From contig VGYC01000004.1 in assembly GCA_016873095.1 (NCBI GenBank), positions 27,067 to 91,066 on the forward strand: a DNA stretch of 64,000 nt. Reading direction: 5' to 3'. The position numbers and the translations under genes were made by a program. This DNA is from Planctomycetota bacterium. Its GTDB lineage: Bacteria > Planctomycetota > Planctomycetia > Gemmatales > Gemmataceae. Below are positions 1 through 10,224 of the stretch, one piece after another. Below the pieces are notes generated by a model that was not told the DNA's origin, ran no database searches, and saw only the letters and a list, made by a program, of their open reading frames with translations. Each line of letters begins with the position of its first letter. Position 1 is the stretch's first letter.

Positions 1-709
1 CGCGCCGCTGCTGGACGCCGCCCGGAAGGCCGGCGCCCGGGTCTGGCTGGTGAATGAGTACACGCATGTGCCGGTGAACCGGGCCGTGCTGCCGAACCGC
101 GCGTTGCGCAGCGCCGGACTGCTGACGGCGCGTCCCGGGCCGTTCGGAGAGTCGCTCGACACCTTCGCCAGCCAGGCGTTCGCGGTCTGCGATCATCAGC
201 TCGCACATGTCTATGTGCGCGAGCAAGGCGATTGGCCACGCGTCCGAGACGTGCTTGGTGGGCTGCCCGGCGTGGACCGCGTGCTCGTTGGCCCGGAGCG
301 AGCGGACATCGGTCTGGATCATCCGCGCGCCGGCGAGCTTGTGCTGCTCGCCAGGGCGGATGCCTGGTTCGCGTATCCGTTCTGGCTGGATGACCGCCTC
401 GCCCCGGACTATGCCCGCACGGTCGATATCCACCGCAAGCCCGGCTACGATCCCTGCGAGCTGTTCTTCGATCCGAAATTATGGTGGCCCAAGGGCCGGG
501 CGCTGCGGCGGCTCTTGCAGAAGAAGCTCGGCTTGCGCGCGCTGTTCGATGTGATCCCGCTCGACCCGACGCTCGTGAAAGGCAGCCACGGGTTGCCCGT
601 ACCCGACCTGGCCGACAAGCCCGTCTTCATCGGCGACGGTCCACCGCCGTCAGCGCCGACTCAGATGGACGTTCATGATTGCGTGTTGCGGGCGCTCGAG
701 CTGGATTGA
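1..709 (+). CDS. alkaline phosphatase / nucleotide pyrophosphatase family protein (5' truncated by window edge)
   Basis: The reading frame is open from base 2, so the gene begins upstream of the window and the GTG at 50 is only an internal codon. The visible 235 or so residues match the C-terminal half of planctomycete type I phosphodiesterase/nucleotide pyrophosphatase-like proteins (alkaline phosphatase superfamily): a motif reading NEYTHVPVNRAVLPN, then a metal-site-like DHQLAHVYV segment, and a C-terminal GSHGLPV block. In this superfamily such His/Asp residues bind two divalent metals and phosphate esters are hydrolysed. The substrate cannot be told. A similar protein is found in some ebo clusters, but the upstream context is outside the window. 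Its last 37 bases overlap the end of the convergent membrane gene. Confidence 0.7.
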   Translation, partial: APLLDAARKAGARVWLVNEYTHVPVNRAVLPNRALRSAGLLTARPGPFGESLDTFASQAFAVCDHQLAHVYVREQGDWPRVRDVLGGLPGVDRVLVGPERADIGLDHPRAGELVLLARADAWFAYPFWLDDRLAPDYARTVDIHRKPGYDPCELFFDPKLWWPKGRALRRLLQKKLGLRALFDVIPLDPTLVKGSHGLPVPDLADKPVFIGDGPPPSAPTQMDVHDCVLRALELD

Positions 710-1260
710 TCGGGCCTCCACAATTCCAACAACCAGTAACAAACGATCAGCATCACTCCCCAAGGCCCAGCCAGTATCGCCATGGTGGTGCAAGCGTCGA
801 AGGCGAAGCGGATCGCCCCCATTTCCTCGCCGGTCCAGTAGGCCAAAGGACCAAACACGGCGCCGGTGACGAACGTCCAGATGGGCTTGCCGACCAGCAC
901 GTTCAGGGAATGGTCGAGAGTCACGGCGAGCCCAACCCAGATGGATGTGATCCAAATGGGCGCCAGCCAACCGAGCCCCGGAAATGTGCCGTTGTAGCCA
1001 ATCAGTCCCGTGGCGTTGTAAATGCTGTCGACGATCGTGCCCGCCAGCGCGACACTCAGGGCAAACCACAGCTCCCAGACTCGTCGCGTGTAGATGACGT
1101 GCAAGATCAAGAACAGGAAAAACGGCAATGCGCCCCAATAGCTGAGAGGTGGGCCAGCCACCGCGCCCCAGGCCGCGAGCAGCCAGCTTATCTTGAAGCC
1201 CACATACTGGATGAGCACCAGCCAGAAAAAATCCCAGGTCAAGTACTTGCTCTTCATCAT
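673..1260 (-). CDS. DUF2878-family integral membrane protein
   Basis: A 195-residue, very hydrophobic protein with about five to six membrane segments (roughly residues 10-35, 42-60, 65-85, 95-115, 125-145, 150-170), Trp-rich and with short loops. The pattern fits the small DUF2878 inner-membrane family, whose function is unknown. It is convergent with, and overlaps by 37 bases, the phosphatase-family gene. The start is a double ATG (M-M-K); no strong ribosome binding site is seen. Confidence 0.6.
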   Translation of the reverse strand: MMKSKYLTWDFFWLVLIQYVGFKISWLLAAWGAVAGPPLSYWGALPFFLFLILHVIYTRRVWELWFALSVALAGTIVDSIYNATGLIGYNGTFPGLGWLAPIWITSIWVGLAVTLDHSLNVLVGKPIWTFVTGAVFGPLAYWTGEEMGAIRFAFDACTTMAILAGPWGVMLIVCYWLLELWRPDQSSSSARNTQS

Positions 1261-1307
1261 GCTGTCTCAGCGATGCCGCGACGCAAATGGAGAGCGCCTG
1301 AATCAGC

Positions 1308-1400
1308 AACCACGGATTACACTGATGGTACGGATAAGACACTGGCGAAATGGCGCTACCTACTGGGCGGATCCGTTCTATCGGTGTGATCCGTGGTTCA
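1308..1400. repeat. 'ACCACGGAT...ATCCGTGGT' intergenic palindromic element, copy 1
   Basis: The element opens with AACCACGGATTACACTGATG and closes with GATCCGTGGTTCA, so the two ends are inverted copies. Related elements lie at 4111-4248 and 39243-39372. It lies in the 385-base gap between the DUF2878 gene and the WD40 gene, with no gene inside. Confidence 0.7.
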
Positions 1401-1419
1401 GACCCTGCGTTTCGGCGGA

Positions 1420-1609
1420 GGGAGGGCGAGGCTCCTGCCGAGCCGTGGAGCGCCAATAACCAAGCGGGTTCACGGCTCGGCAGGAGCCTCGCCCTCCCGC
1501 AATTGGGCCGATCCACTGCTCAGGGTTCAGGCTCGGCAGGAGCCTCGCCTTCCCGCAATTCGGCCATCCACTGCTCGGGTTCACGGCTCGGCAGGAGCCT
1601 CGCCCTCCC
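1420..1609. repeat. REP-like palindrome cluster, family 1, without transposase
   Basis: Four 25-base units: one direct at 1420-1444 and three inverted at 1474-1498, 1530-1554 and 1585-1609. Each carries the imperfect hairpin GGCTC-CTGCC-GAGCC preceded by GGGAGGGCGA. The inverted units are spaced 55-56 bases apart. The same units surround the RAYT-type transposase gene at 44 kb. The head-to-tail mixture of orientations is typical of REP/BIME clusters. Confidence 0.85.
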
Positions 1610-1645
1610 GCAATTCGGCCCATGCAATCTAGCGCGAGCTGGCGT

Positions 1646-3595
1646 TTACTTCTTCCCGCCCCAGATGCGTACGGTGCCGTCCTGGGCGGCGGAGGCGGCG
1701 ATGCGGCCGTCGCGGGAGAAGGCGACGCTCCAGACCATGTCGCCGTGGCCGTCGAACCGGCGCAGCTCCTTGCCGGTGATCACATCCCAGAGGCGGACCG
1801 TCCGGTCCTGGCCGGCGGACAGAGCGCGGCGGCCGTCGGGCGAGAAGGCTACGCTGTGGACATAGCCGGTGTGGCCGCTGAACGTGCGCACCGGCTGGCC
1901 CGTCTTGAGATCCCAGAGCTTGAGCGTCTTGTCGGTGCTGCCGGACAGGGCGCGTCGGCCATCGGGGGAGCAGGCGGCGCCGAGCACGGTGTCGGCATGG
2001 CCGGTGAGCTTCAGCCCCTGGCTGAGGCTGGCGGAGTCGGCCAGATCGAAGTAGCGCAGGCTGCGGTCGAGGCTCCCGGACAGGCCGTGTTTTCCGTCCG
2101 GGGCGAAGGCGACGCTCCACACGAAGTGATCGTGGCCTGGAAAGGCGGTGATCTCCTTGCCCGTCTCGACATTCCAGAGCCGCACCATGCGGTCGTCGCC
2201 GGCGGAGAGCAGTCGGCGGCCGTCGCGCGAGAACGACAGGCTGCGCACGTAATCGGTATGCCCGCTGAAGCGGCGAATCTCCCGGCCTGTGCCCACGTCC
2301 CAGAGGAGAACCTGGTTATCGAAGCCGGCCGAGGCGAGGCGACGGCCGTCCGGCGCGAAGGCGATGGCCCACACGCGCCCCGTGTGGCCGTCGAGCTTGC
2401 GCAGCTCCCGCCCGGAGGCGACGTCCCAGATGCGCACGCTGTTGTCGGCTCCGCCGAAGGCGACCTTGCGGCCATCGGGCGAAATCGCCACCGCGTACAG
2501 CACGCCCATGCCCGGCTCGAGCGTGCGGATCGCGCCGGCGATCTCGCCGGCACGATACTCCGCCGGCAAGCGTTCGGTGATTGCCTGCAAGCGCTGCTGG
2601 GCGTCGTCGCGCAGCTGACCATCCAGCCCGGCAATGGCCTGGACGTACCAGTGATAGGCACGCAGCCGCGGCTGAACTTGCAGGTCGGCCGGCAACTCGT
2701 CGGCGAACTTCTCCCAGGCGGCGCCCAGGCGCAGCTGGGCCTGGCCGTCCGCTGGGTCGGACAGGTCGAGCGCGGCGAGCTTGTTCAGAACGCCGTCGCC
2801 GCCGCGGTTCAGGTGCCGCAGACCCGTTTCCCAGTCGCCCTTGACGAAGGCGTGATACTTGCCCATTTCGAGATTGGCCTCCGCGTCCTTGGGATCCTTG
2901 CGGAGCGCTGCCGCGAACGGCCGCCAGTGGGCGAAGACCTTCTGGGCAGCGGCGATCTCCTGCTGGCGCTTGCGCAGGGCCGAGACGAGCGGGACGTTCT
3001 TGAGCTTGCGGGCAGCGGCGTCGGCATTGGCGAGGAACTGCAGCGCCGTCTCGTATTCATCGACGGCGACGGCGTCCTGCAAGGCGGCCAGGCAGGCGTC
3101 AATGATGGCGTGCTGGGCCTGCGGCGTGGTCGCCGACTGGGCGGCCTTGCCGAGCACGGCGATGCGCATCTTGAGAATCTGCGCTGCGGGGACGACGAAG
3201 TTCTGGGCCAGCTCATCGACGGCCTGGAGGGCGACGGCCGAATCGCCGGCGGCCGACGCCAGCTCGCGTGCCTCGCGCAGCAGGACATAGCGCGCCGCCG
3301 GGTCGTCGCGCGAGTCGCGGGCCTCCTGCAGGAACGTGAGCGCCAGCTGCGACCGCGCCGCCGGATCCTTCTTGGCCTTGGCGATGTCCGGGCCGTAGAT
3401 CTCCTCGATGAGCTTCTCGATCCTGGCCTGCTCGGCCGGCGCAGGGATGCCCGGCTTCTTCTGCTTCTCCTGCGCGGGAGCGGACAGGGCCAGGCAGCCG
3501 AGCAGAACACACAGCGTCAGGACGCTGACGCACGGAGCCAGTCGAGAGGAGCGGTGCAATGACGACGCCCAGCGGCAGAGCCAGGTTGCTTTCAT
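1646..3595 (-). CDS. secreted WD40-repeat protein
   Basis: A 649-residue protein. Residues 1-42 form a signal peptide (VLTLCVLLGCLALSAPAQ). Residues 43-330 are alpha-helical and Ala/Leu-rich, TPR-like, and carry no motif I can name. From about residue 350 there are seven WD40 repeats (HTGRVWAIAFAPDGRRLASAG...VLLWD and so on), enough for one seven-bladed propeller, a protein-binding scaffold. The start codon overlaps the stop of the upstream NTF2-like gene as ATGA, so the two are probably translationally coupled. The partner is unknown. Confidence 0.85.
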   Translation of the reverse strand: MKATWLCRWASSLHRSSRLAPCVSVLTLCVLLGCLALSAPAQEKQKKPGIPAPAEQARIEKLIEEIYGPDIAKAKKDPAARSQLALTFLQEARDSRDDPAARYVLLREARELASAAGDSAVALQAVDELAQNFVVPAAQILKMRIAVLGKAAQSATTPQAQHAIIDACLAALQDAVAVDEYETALQFLANADAAARKLKNVPLVSALRKRQQEIAAAQKVFAHWRPFAAALRKDPKDAEANLEMGKYHAFVKGDWETGLRHLNRGGDGVLNKLAALDLSDPADGQAQLRLGAAWEKFADELPADLQVQPRLRAYHWYVQAIAGLDGQLRDDAQQRLQAITERLPAEYRAGEIAGAIRTLEPGMGVLYAVAISPDGRKVAFGGADNSVRIWDVASGRELRKLDGHTGRVWAIAFAPDGRRLASAGFDNQVLLWDVGTGREIRRFSGHTDYVRSLSFSRDGRRLLSAGDDRMVRLWNVETGKEITAFPGHDHFVWSVAFAPDGKHGLSGSLDRSLRYFDLADSASLSQGLKLTGHADTVLGAACSPDGRRALSGSTDKTLKLWDLKTGQPVRTFSGHTGYVHSVAFSPDGRRALSAGQDRTVRLWDVITGKELRRFDGHGDMVWSVAFSRDGRIAASAAQDGTVRIWGGKK

Positions 3596-4077
3596 GGAAA
3601 CCTCAAGAGCTTGTCAAACCCGGTGGGAAAGCGACAGGCATAATGATATGCCAGGCAGCCGAAAAAGGCATGGATGAGCCTTCTCGGCGGGGGAGTGTGG
3701 TGCTGACGGCGACAGCTCGTCGGCGGGGCGGGGAGTCCGTGGTGCCGGAGAAAGGTGAGCCGGTCCCAGTAGCCGCGCTGGAAGTGGATCAGCCCGCCGA
3801 CGACGTGGAACAAGCCGCAGCCGCGCAGCCCGTTGGGATCGCGCCACTCGAGGATCGCCCACTCGCCGTCCTCGAACACATTCTCGGGGATGCACACCAT
3901 GCTGGCCGCCGCGAACTCGCGACGGAACATTTCGCGGATGGCCGCCCGGCCGACGACCGGCTCCAGCATGACCTGGTGATTGGTGGCGGCGTCCGCGTAC
4001 AGGCCGGCCAGTCCATCCACGTCAGCCCGGTTGAACGCCTCGACCCACGCGCCGACAACTTCCTTCGGGCGCCGCAT
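3592..4077 (-). CDS. SnoaL/NTF2-like nuclear transport factor 2 fold protein
   Basis: A protein of 161 residues starting MRRPKEVVGAWVEAFNRAD. The N-terminal 110 residues show the classic SnoaL-like pattern: helix, 'FNRADVDGLAGLYADDA'-type segment, 'PVVGRAAIREMF', then beta strands (GEWAILEWRD, GLRGCGLFHVVGG). This fold serves as a small-molecule binding or isomerase domain. I chose the ATG at 4077 because GGAGGG lies about ten bases upstream; an open frame continues far upstream but it runs through repeat sequence. The C-terminal 45 residues look non-conserved. It is the first gene of a two-gene unit with the WD40 protein (4-base overlap). Confidence 0.75.
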   Translation of the reverse strand: MRRPKEVVGAWVEAFNRADVDGLAGLYADAATNHQVMLEPVVGRAAIREMFRREFAAASMVCIPENVFEDGEWAILEWRDPNGLRGCGLFHVVGGLIHFQRGYWDRLTFLRHHGLPAPPTSCRRQHHTPPPRRLIHAFFGCLAYHYACRFPTGFDKLLRFP

Positions 4078-4110
4078 GCGGTTAACCCTCCAAGATCGCC
4101 TGGAACAAGA

Positions 4111-4248
4111 AACCACGGATGACCTGGGACAAAGAAACCACGGATGACACTGATGGCACGGATACGAAACTGGCCAGATGGCGAACAGGGCATGGGAGTG
4201 TGATGCCTGCTGAACCGATCCGAGGTATCCGCGTGATCCGTGGTTCAT
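4111..4248. repeat. 'ACCACGGAT...ATCCGTGGT' intergenic palindromic element, copy 2
   Basis: AACCACGGATGA occurs at 4111 and again at 4136; the inverted end GTGATCCGTGGTTCATTC lies at 4233-4250. The element shares the 'ACTGGC' middle segment with copy 1 at 1308-1400. It occupies most of the gap upstream of the NTF2-like gene. Confidence 0.65.
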
Positions 4249-4441
4249 TCTTAAAGGTTTCTGACAACTGCAGTGTGGTCGATGATTGACGCGTGGCGTG
4301 AGCAGTACCCCCAGATCTGCGAAAAGGCAAGGTCCCATTTGCGATGACGGGTGGACTCGGCGGCTTGCAGCCCTTCCTTCAAGAGAGCGGCCGCCTGCCA
4401 AATTGGCATGCCGAGGCGAAAATGATTCCAGCGAAGGATGC

Positions 4442-4490
4442 GCCGAGGGGGTATATGTCGGTTTCTGGACGAATCCTGGACGAATCTTTT
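4442..4490 (+). repeat. interspersed repeat, copy A of an inverted pair 31 kb apart
   Basis: GCCGAGGGGGTATATGTCGG followed by TTTCTGGACGAATCC and TGGACGAATCTT. The reverse complement occurs at 36056-36103 with only a couple of differences. CTGGACGAATC is itself repeated twice in tandem. The rest of the gap 4261-4590 shows nothing else. Confidence 0.75.
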
Positions 4491-4591
4491 GAACGCATCT
4501 CCTGCCGAGTGAGGTCTCCGTTGTGGCTTTCGCGGCGGGTGCGTGGAGTTCGCGCAGGCAATGCGAGCGGAAGAGTGTGAGCAAACAACGT

Positions 4592-4620
4592 TTGCAACGC
4601 GAATGCCGCGTGACTACAAT
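4592..4620 (+). promoter_or_regulatory. sigma-70-type promoter candidate for the MOSC gene
   Basis: TTGCAA at 4592-4597, a 17-base spacer, and TACAAT at 4615-4620, about 73 bases upstream of the MOSC start. It also lies in the most AT-rich part of this gap. Confidence 0.5.
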
Positions 4621-4692
4621 CTAAGTAACGATTGCCGGAATCATGGAGTCGGTATCCCACCTGGAAGTGCGCTTACCCACCGAGCGACGGCG

Positions 4693-5250
4693 ATGGCCGA
4701 GCCAAGACACCTGACGACCGAGCAGCTGGAGGCGGGGCTGGAGAGCATTCGCCAGTCGCCAAGGAACGATGGCGTGCTGGAGATGATCGTGCGCCGGCCG
4801 AGCGTCGGTGAGCGCGAGGTTGTACAGCAAGGCGAGTTGCGGCTGCGCGACGGGCTGGTCGGCGACAGCTGGGCCACGCGGGGCTGTCCGCTGACGCCGG
4901 ACGGTTCGGCCCATCCGGACATGCAGCTCAACGTCATGAATGCCCGGGCGCTGGCTCTAGTGGCGCAGGACAAGGCGCGCTGGCAGCTGGCGGGCGACGA
5001 GCTGATTGTCGATCTGGACCTGAGCGAGGAGAACCTACCGGCGGGGACGCGGCTGGCAATCGGCTCGGCGATCATCGAGGTGACGGCCCAGCCGCACACC
5101 GGATGCGAGAAGTTCGCGGAACGGTTCGGGGCCGACGCGGTGCGTTTCGTCAACTCGCCGCTGGGCAAGCGTCAGCGGCTGCGCGGGCTGAACGCCAGGG
5201 TCGTCGAGGCCGGCGTCATCCGCACGGGCGACGTGGTGCGCAAGGTCTGA
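4693..5250 (+). CDS. MOSC domain-containing protein
   Basis: A protein of 185 residues from the ATG at 4693 (MAEPRHLTTEQLEAG); an in-frame open stretch extends upstream but is not protein-like. The motif block GLVGDSW, the QLNVMNARAL segment, the DLSEENLPAGTRLAIGSAIIEVT block and QPHTGCEKFAERFGADA with its conserved Cys are those of MOSC domains, the C-terminal module of molybdenum-cofactor sulfurases. Stand-alone MOSC proteins are thought to carry sulfur or bind Moco; the YiiM-like subgroup reduces N-hydroxylated compounds. The conserved Cys is residue about 139. A stand-alone transcript followed by the cytochrome gene 37 bases downstream. Confidence 0.85.
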   Translation: MAEPRHLTTEQLEAGLESIRQSPRNDGVLEMIVRRPSVGEREVVQQGELRLRDGLVGDSWATRGCPLTPDGSAHPDMQLNVMNARALALVAQDKARWQLAGDELIVDLDLSEENLPAGTRLAIGSAIIEVTAQPHTGCEKFAERFGADAVRFVNSPLGKRQRLRGLNARVVEAGVIRTGDVVRKV

Positions 5251-5287
5251 GCGAGGAGTAGAGGTCTGTGCTGGTTGGAGGGGGCTC

Positions 5288-7705
5288 ATGCCATTGCATC
5301 GCATTCTGCTGGCCCTGGCCGGGCTCGGCTGTTTCGCTTCCCGGGCGTGGACGGGCGGGCCTGCGCCCTCGGCGGAGCAGGTCCGCTTCTTCGAGACCAG
5401 CATCCGACCGTTGCTCGTCGAGCACTGTTTCAAATGTCATGGTGCCGCCAGGCAGAAGGGCGATCTGCGTCTCGATTCGCGTGAGCATCTTCTCAAGGGG
5501 GGCCTGTCCGGTCCCGCCGTGACTCCGGGCCGGCCGGAGAAAAGCTTGCTCATCAAGGCGATCCACTACCGTGACCAAGGGTTGAAGATGCCTCCCAAGG
5601 GCAAGCTGTCGTATCGGCAGATCGCCGACCTGACGCGCTGGGTCAAATCGGGGGCCGCGTTTCCGGCGAATGTCGTCACGACCAAGAAGCCTGGCGACCA
5701 CTGGGCCTTTCAGCCGCCGCGTGAGCCCGCGGTGCCGGCGGTAAAGAATGCGCAGTGGCCGCGGAACGCCCTGGACCACTTCGTGCTGGCACAGCTGGAA
5801 GCGAAGGGGCTGCAGCCGGCGCCGCCGGCGGACAAGCACACGCTCATTCGCCGCGCGACGTTCGATCTCACCGGCTTACCGCCGACGCCGGCAGAGGTCG
5901 ATGCCTTCCTGGCCGATACGTCGGCGGACGCCTTCGCCCGGGTTGTCGATCGGCTGCTGGCCAGCACGCATTACGGCGAGCGCTGGGCTCGCCACTGGCT
6001 GGACGTGGCCCGCTATGCCGATTCCAACGGGCTCGACGAGAATGTCGCCTTCGGCAATGCGTGGCGCTATCGCGATTACGTCGTCACCGCCTTCAACCGG
6101 GACAAGCCCTACGACCAGTTCCTGCTGGAACAGCTTGCCGGCGATCTGCTGCCCGGCGACCCGTCCACGCGCCAGGAACGATTGATCGCCACCGGCTTCC
6201 TGGCGCTGGGCCCGAAGGTCCTGGCCGAGGGGGACGAGAAGAAGATGGAGCTGGACATCATCGACGAGCAGATCGATACGCTGGGCAGGGCGTTGATCGG
6301 CATGACACTGGGTTGTGCGCGCTGCCACGATCACAAGTTCGACCCGATCAGCACGCGCGACTACCACGGCCTGGCCGGCATCTTCACCAGCACGAGGACG
6401 ATGGAGAACTTCAAGCGCGTCGCCAAGTGGCACGAGCACGCGATCGGCTCGGAAGAGGACAGGGCCCGGAAGGCGAAGCACGACAAGATCGTGGCCGAGC
6501 GCAAGACCGCCATCGAGCAGTTGATTGCCAAGGCCAGCGCAAAGGTGAAGGCTGAAGCCAAGGCGGGGAAGACGCTGCCCAAGGACATCGAAGCGCTCTT
6601 TGCCGTCGAAACGAAAAAGGAAATCAAGCAACTGCGCGACAATCTCGCCGCGCTGGAGAAGAGTGCACCGGAGATTCCCACTGCCATGGGCGTGGCCGAC
6701 GGCAAGGTGACGGACGTGCCGATCTTCCTGCGTGGCGATCACCTGAAGCCGGGCAAGCTGGCGCGGCGACAGGTTCCCGTCGTGCTTGCCGGCGAAGCGC
6801 CGCCCGCCTTCGACACGAAGCACAGCGGCCGGCTGGAACTGGCGCGCTGGCTGGTCCGCCCGGAGCATCCGTTGACGGCCCGCGTCATGGTCAACCGCAT
6901 CTGGCGCTGGCGCTTTGGCCAGGGCATCGTGCCGACACCGGACAACTTCGGCCTGCTGGGAGAGGCGCCGGTCAATCCCCCGCTGCTCGACTGGCTGGCC
7001 AGGCGATTCATCGAAGACAAGTGGTCGATGAAGGCCATGCACCGCCGGATGATGCTGTCCAGCACCTACCAGATGAGCGCGACCGACGATGCCAGGGCGG
7101 CGCGGGTCGATCCTGAGAACCGGCTCAACTGGCGAGCCAACGTGAAACGTCTGGAAGCCGAGGCCATCCGCGACAACCTGCTAGCCGTCACCGGGACGCT
7201 CGATCGATCCCTGGGAGGCTCGCTGCTGCACGTGAAGAACCGCGACTATCTATTCGACCACACGTCGAAGGATACGACGAAGTACGACAGCCGGCGGCGC
7301 TCGCTGTACCTGCCGGTGATCCGCAACAACGTCTACGATGTCTTCCAGCTCTTTGACTTCCCCGACCCAGCGGTGGCGAACGGCCATCGGGCTACCACCA
7401 CCGTGGCCACGCAAGCGCTATTCTTCATGAACAGCGACTGGGTCGCCCAGCTTTGCGAGGAATGGGCAGGCAAGCTGTTGCAAGACGCCAAACTCGATGA
7501 CGCCGGCCGAGTCGAGCGAATCTATCGCCGCGCGTATGCGCGGAGGCCAACGACGCAGGAGGCCGCCGCGGCCCAGACGCTCGTTGGCAACGTGACAGCA
7601 GTGCTGTCCCGCAGCGAGGCAAACAGCGATCGTTGCCGCCGTCAGGCATGGGCCAGCCTGTGCCAGACGGTGCTGGCCGCGAATGAGTTTGTTTACGTGC
7701 AGTGA
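5288..7705 (+). CDS. Planctomycete cytochrome c / DUF1549 / DUF1553 secreted protein
   Basis: 805 residues with a signal peptide (LLALAGLGCFASRAWTGG), a PSCyt1 cytochrome-like domain with a CxxCH haem motif (CFKCH, residue about 54), the DUF1549 domain (NALDHFVLAQLEAKGL... HWLDVARYADSNG) at residues 155-370, a second C-x-x-C-H (CARCH) at about 342, a Lys-rich coiled segment at 395-460, and the DUF1553 domain (LARWLVRPEHPLTARVMVNRIW) from about 520. GGAGGGG lies just upstream of the ATG. The family is almost restricted to Planctomycetota and is paired with DUF1501 proteins, as here (next gene 34 bases on). The role is unknown; an envelope redox or glycan-related job is inferred in the literature. 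Confidence 0.92.
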   Translation: MPLHRILLALAGLGCFASRAWTGGPAPSAEQVRFFETSIRPLLVEHCFKCHGAARQKGDLRLDSREHLLKGGLSGPAVTPGRPEKSLLIKAIHYRDQGLKMPPKGKLSYRQIADLTRWVKSGAAFPANVVTTKKPGDHWAFQPPREPAVPAVKNAQWPRNALDHFVLAQLEAKGLQPAPPADKHTLIRRATFDLTGLPPTPAEVDAFLADTSADAFARVVDRLLASTHYGERWARHWLDVARYADSNGLDENVAFGNAWRYRDYVVTAFNRDKPYDQFLLEQLAGDLLPGDPSTRQERLIATGFLALGPKVLAEGDEKKMELDIIDEQIDTLGRALIGMTLGCARCHDHKFDPISTRDYHGLAGIFTSTRTMENFKRVAKWHEHAIGSEEDRARKAKHDKIVAERKTAIEQLIAKASAKVKAEAKAGKTLPKDIEALFAVETKKEIKQLRDNLAALEKSAPEIPTAMGVADGKVTDVPIFLRGDHLKPGKLARRQVPVVLAGEAPPAFDTKHSGRLELARWLVRPEHPLTARVMVNRIWRWRFGQGIVPTPDNFGLLGEAPVNPPLLDWLARRFIEDKWSMKAMHRRMMLSSTYQMSATDDARAARVDPENRLNWRANVKRLEAEAIRDNLLAVTGTLDRSLGGSLLHVKNRDYLFDHTSKDTTKYDSRRRSLYLPVIRNNVYDVFQLFDFPDPAVANGHRATTTVATQALFFMNSDWVAQLCEEWAGKLLQDAKLDDAGRVERIYRRAYARRPTTQEAAAAQTLVGNVTAVLSRSEANSDRCRRQAWASLCQTVLAANEFVYVQ

Positions 7706-7739
7706 TTCAGGCGAATTTCCGCCACGGGAAGATCAGGCC

Positions 7740-9146
<1,407 letters not shown>

Positions 9147-9471
9147 GTTGCCGTCTCGTCGAGCGCCTCGGCGTTGCCGAGCGATGGATTGCCTTGCGCT
9201 TGCGAGTTTGATGCACACGCACCCGAATTGAGACTCTTCCGCGCCGACTTATCCATCTCCTTACTCCACACCTCCCGCTTTTCCCATATCTCCCATATTC
9301 CCCAAGGTTACCGACTCCATGCGCTGCCTCGAACGCCGATGACGATTTTCAGTTGCAGGCATCGAATAAGCCGGTCCGATACAGTATGGACTCGACGAGC
9401 CTGGTCGCGGACCGTGGACGTTCCGCCCCGCTGTGCCGTCTCGCTACGATCTGCTACGCGCTGGTGTCAGC
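9147..9471. other. 325-base intergenic region
   Basis: Between the DUF1501 gene and the glycosyltransferase gene. It contains a short imperfect tandem of 'TCCCATAT' (9276-9302). I see no gene, clear promoter or terminator hairpin with T-run. Confidence 0.4.
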
Positions 9472-10224
9472 ATGTACCGTGACAAGAAAGTCGTCGTGGT
9501 CCTTCCTGCCTACAATGCGGCCCGGACGCTGCACGATACCGTGCGCGAGATTCCATTCGAGCTTGTGGATGAGCTCGTTCTCGTGGACGATGACAGCAAG
9601 GACAACACCATCGAGGTGGCCCACCGGCTCGGCATCAAGCACATCATCAAACATGAGCAGAACAAGGGCTATGGCGCCAATCAGAAGACGTGCTACAACA
9701 AGGCCCTGGAGCTGGGAGCGGACATCATCGTCATGCTGCATCCCGATTACCAGTACACGCCCCTGCTGTTGCATGCCATGATCTCGATGATCGGCAACGG
9801 GGTTTACCCGGTCGTCTTCGGCTCGAGGATTCTCGGCAAGGGCGCGCGCCGGGGCGGCATGCCGGTCTACAAGTACTTCTCCAATCGCATCCTGACGTTT
9901 GTCCAAAACGTGCTCCTGAACCAGCATCTCTCGGAGTATCACACTGGCTACCGCGCTTTTTCGCGCGAGGTCCTGAAGCGCGTCAACTATGTCGCGAACG
10001 CCGATGGCTTCATTTTCGACAATGAAATCGTGGCGCAGATCTTTCATTGCGGCTACGAGATCGCCGAGATCACCTGTCCCACCAAGTACTTCCCCGAGGC
10101 GTCGTCGATCCGCTTCCTGCAGAGCATGAAGTATGGATTCGGCGTGCTGCGCGTGTCTTTGCTCTATTTCTTGAACAAGACCGGAGTCTTTCATTGGAAA
10201 CGCCTGACCAACCGCTCGGCCTGA
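9472..10224 (+). CDS. family 2 glycosyltransferase (dolichyl-phosphate mannosyltransferase-like)
   Basis: 250 residues from the ATG at 9472 (MYRDKKVVVVLPAYNAART); a GTG at 9433 is an alternative. The GT-A nucleotide-sugar fold is clear: VVVVLPAYNAARTL, ELVLVDDDSKDNT, the NKGYGANQ motif, ADIIVMLHPDYQY in place of the DxD region, and FGSRILGKGARRGGMP. The family moves a sugar from a nucleotide donor to an acceptor such as undecaprenyl/dolichyl phosphate. The next gene, which overlaps it, is an ArnT/PMT-like membrane glycosyltransferase that would use such a lipid-linked sugar, so the two probably act in one pathway of envelope glycosylation. Confidence 0.88.
   Translation: MYRDKKVVVVLPAYNAARTLHDTVREIPFELVDELVLVDDDSKDNTIEVAHRLGIKHIIKHEQNKGYGANQKTCYNKALELGADIIVMLHPDYQYTPLLLHAMISMIGNGVYPVVFGSRILGKGARRGGMPVYKYFSNRILTFVQNVLLNQHLSEYHTGYRAFSREVLKRVNYVANADGFIFDNEIVAQIFHCGYEIAEITCPTKYFPEASSIRFLQSMKYGFGVLRVSLLYFLNKTGVFHWKRLTNRSA

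Noticed and set aside
1622..3562. 646-codon open frame antisense to the WD40 gene
   Set aside because: It is the mirror of a GC-rich coding sequence; the WD40 repeats and signal peptide are on the minus strand and the antisense translation has no repeated or family-like motif.
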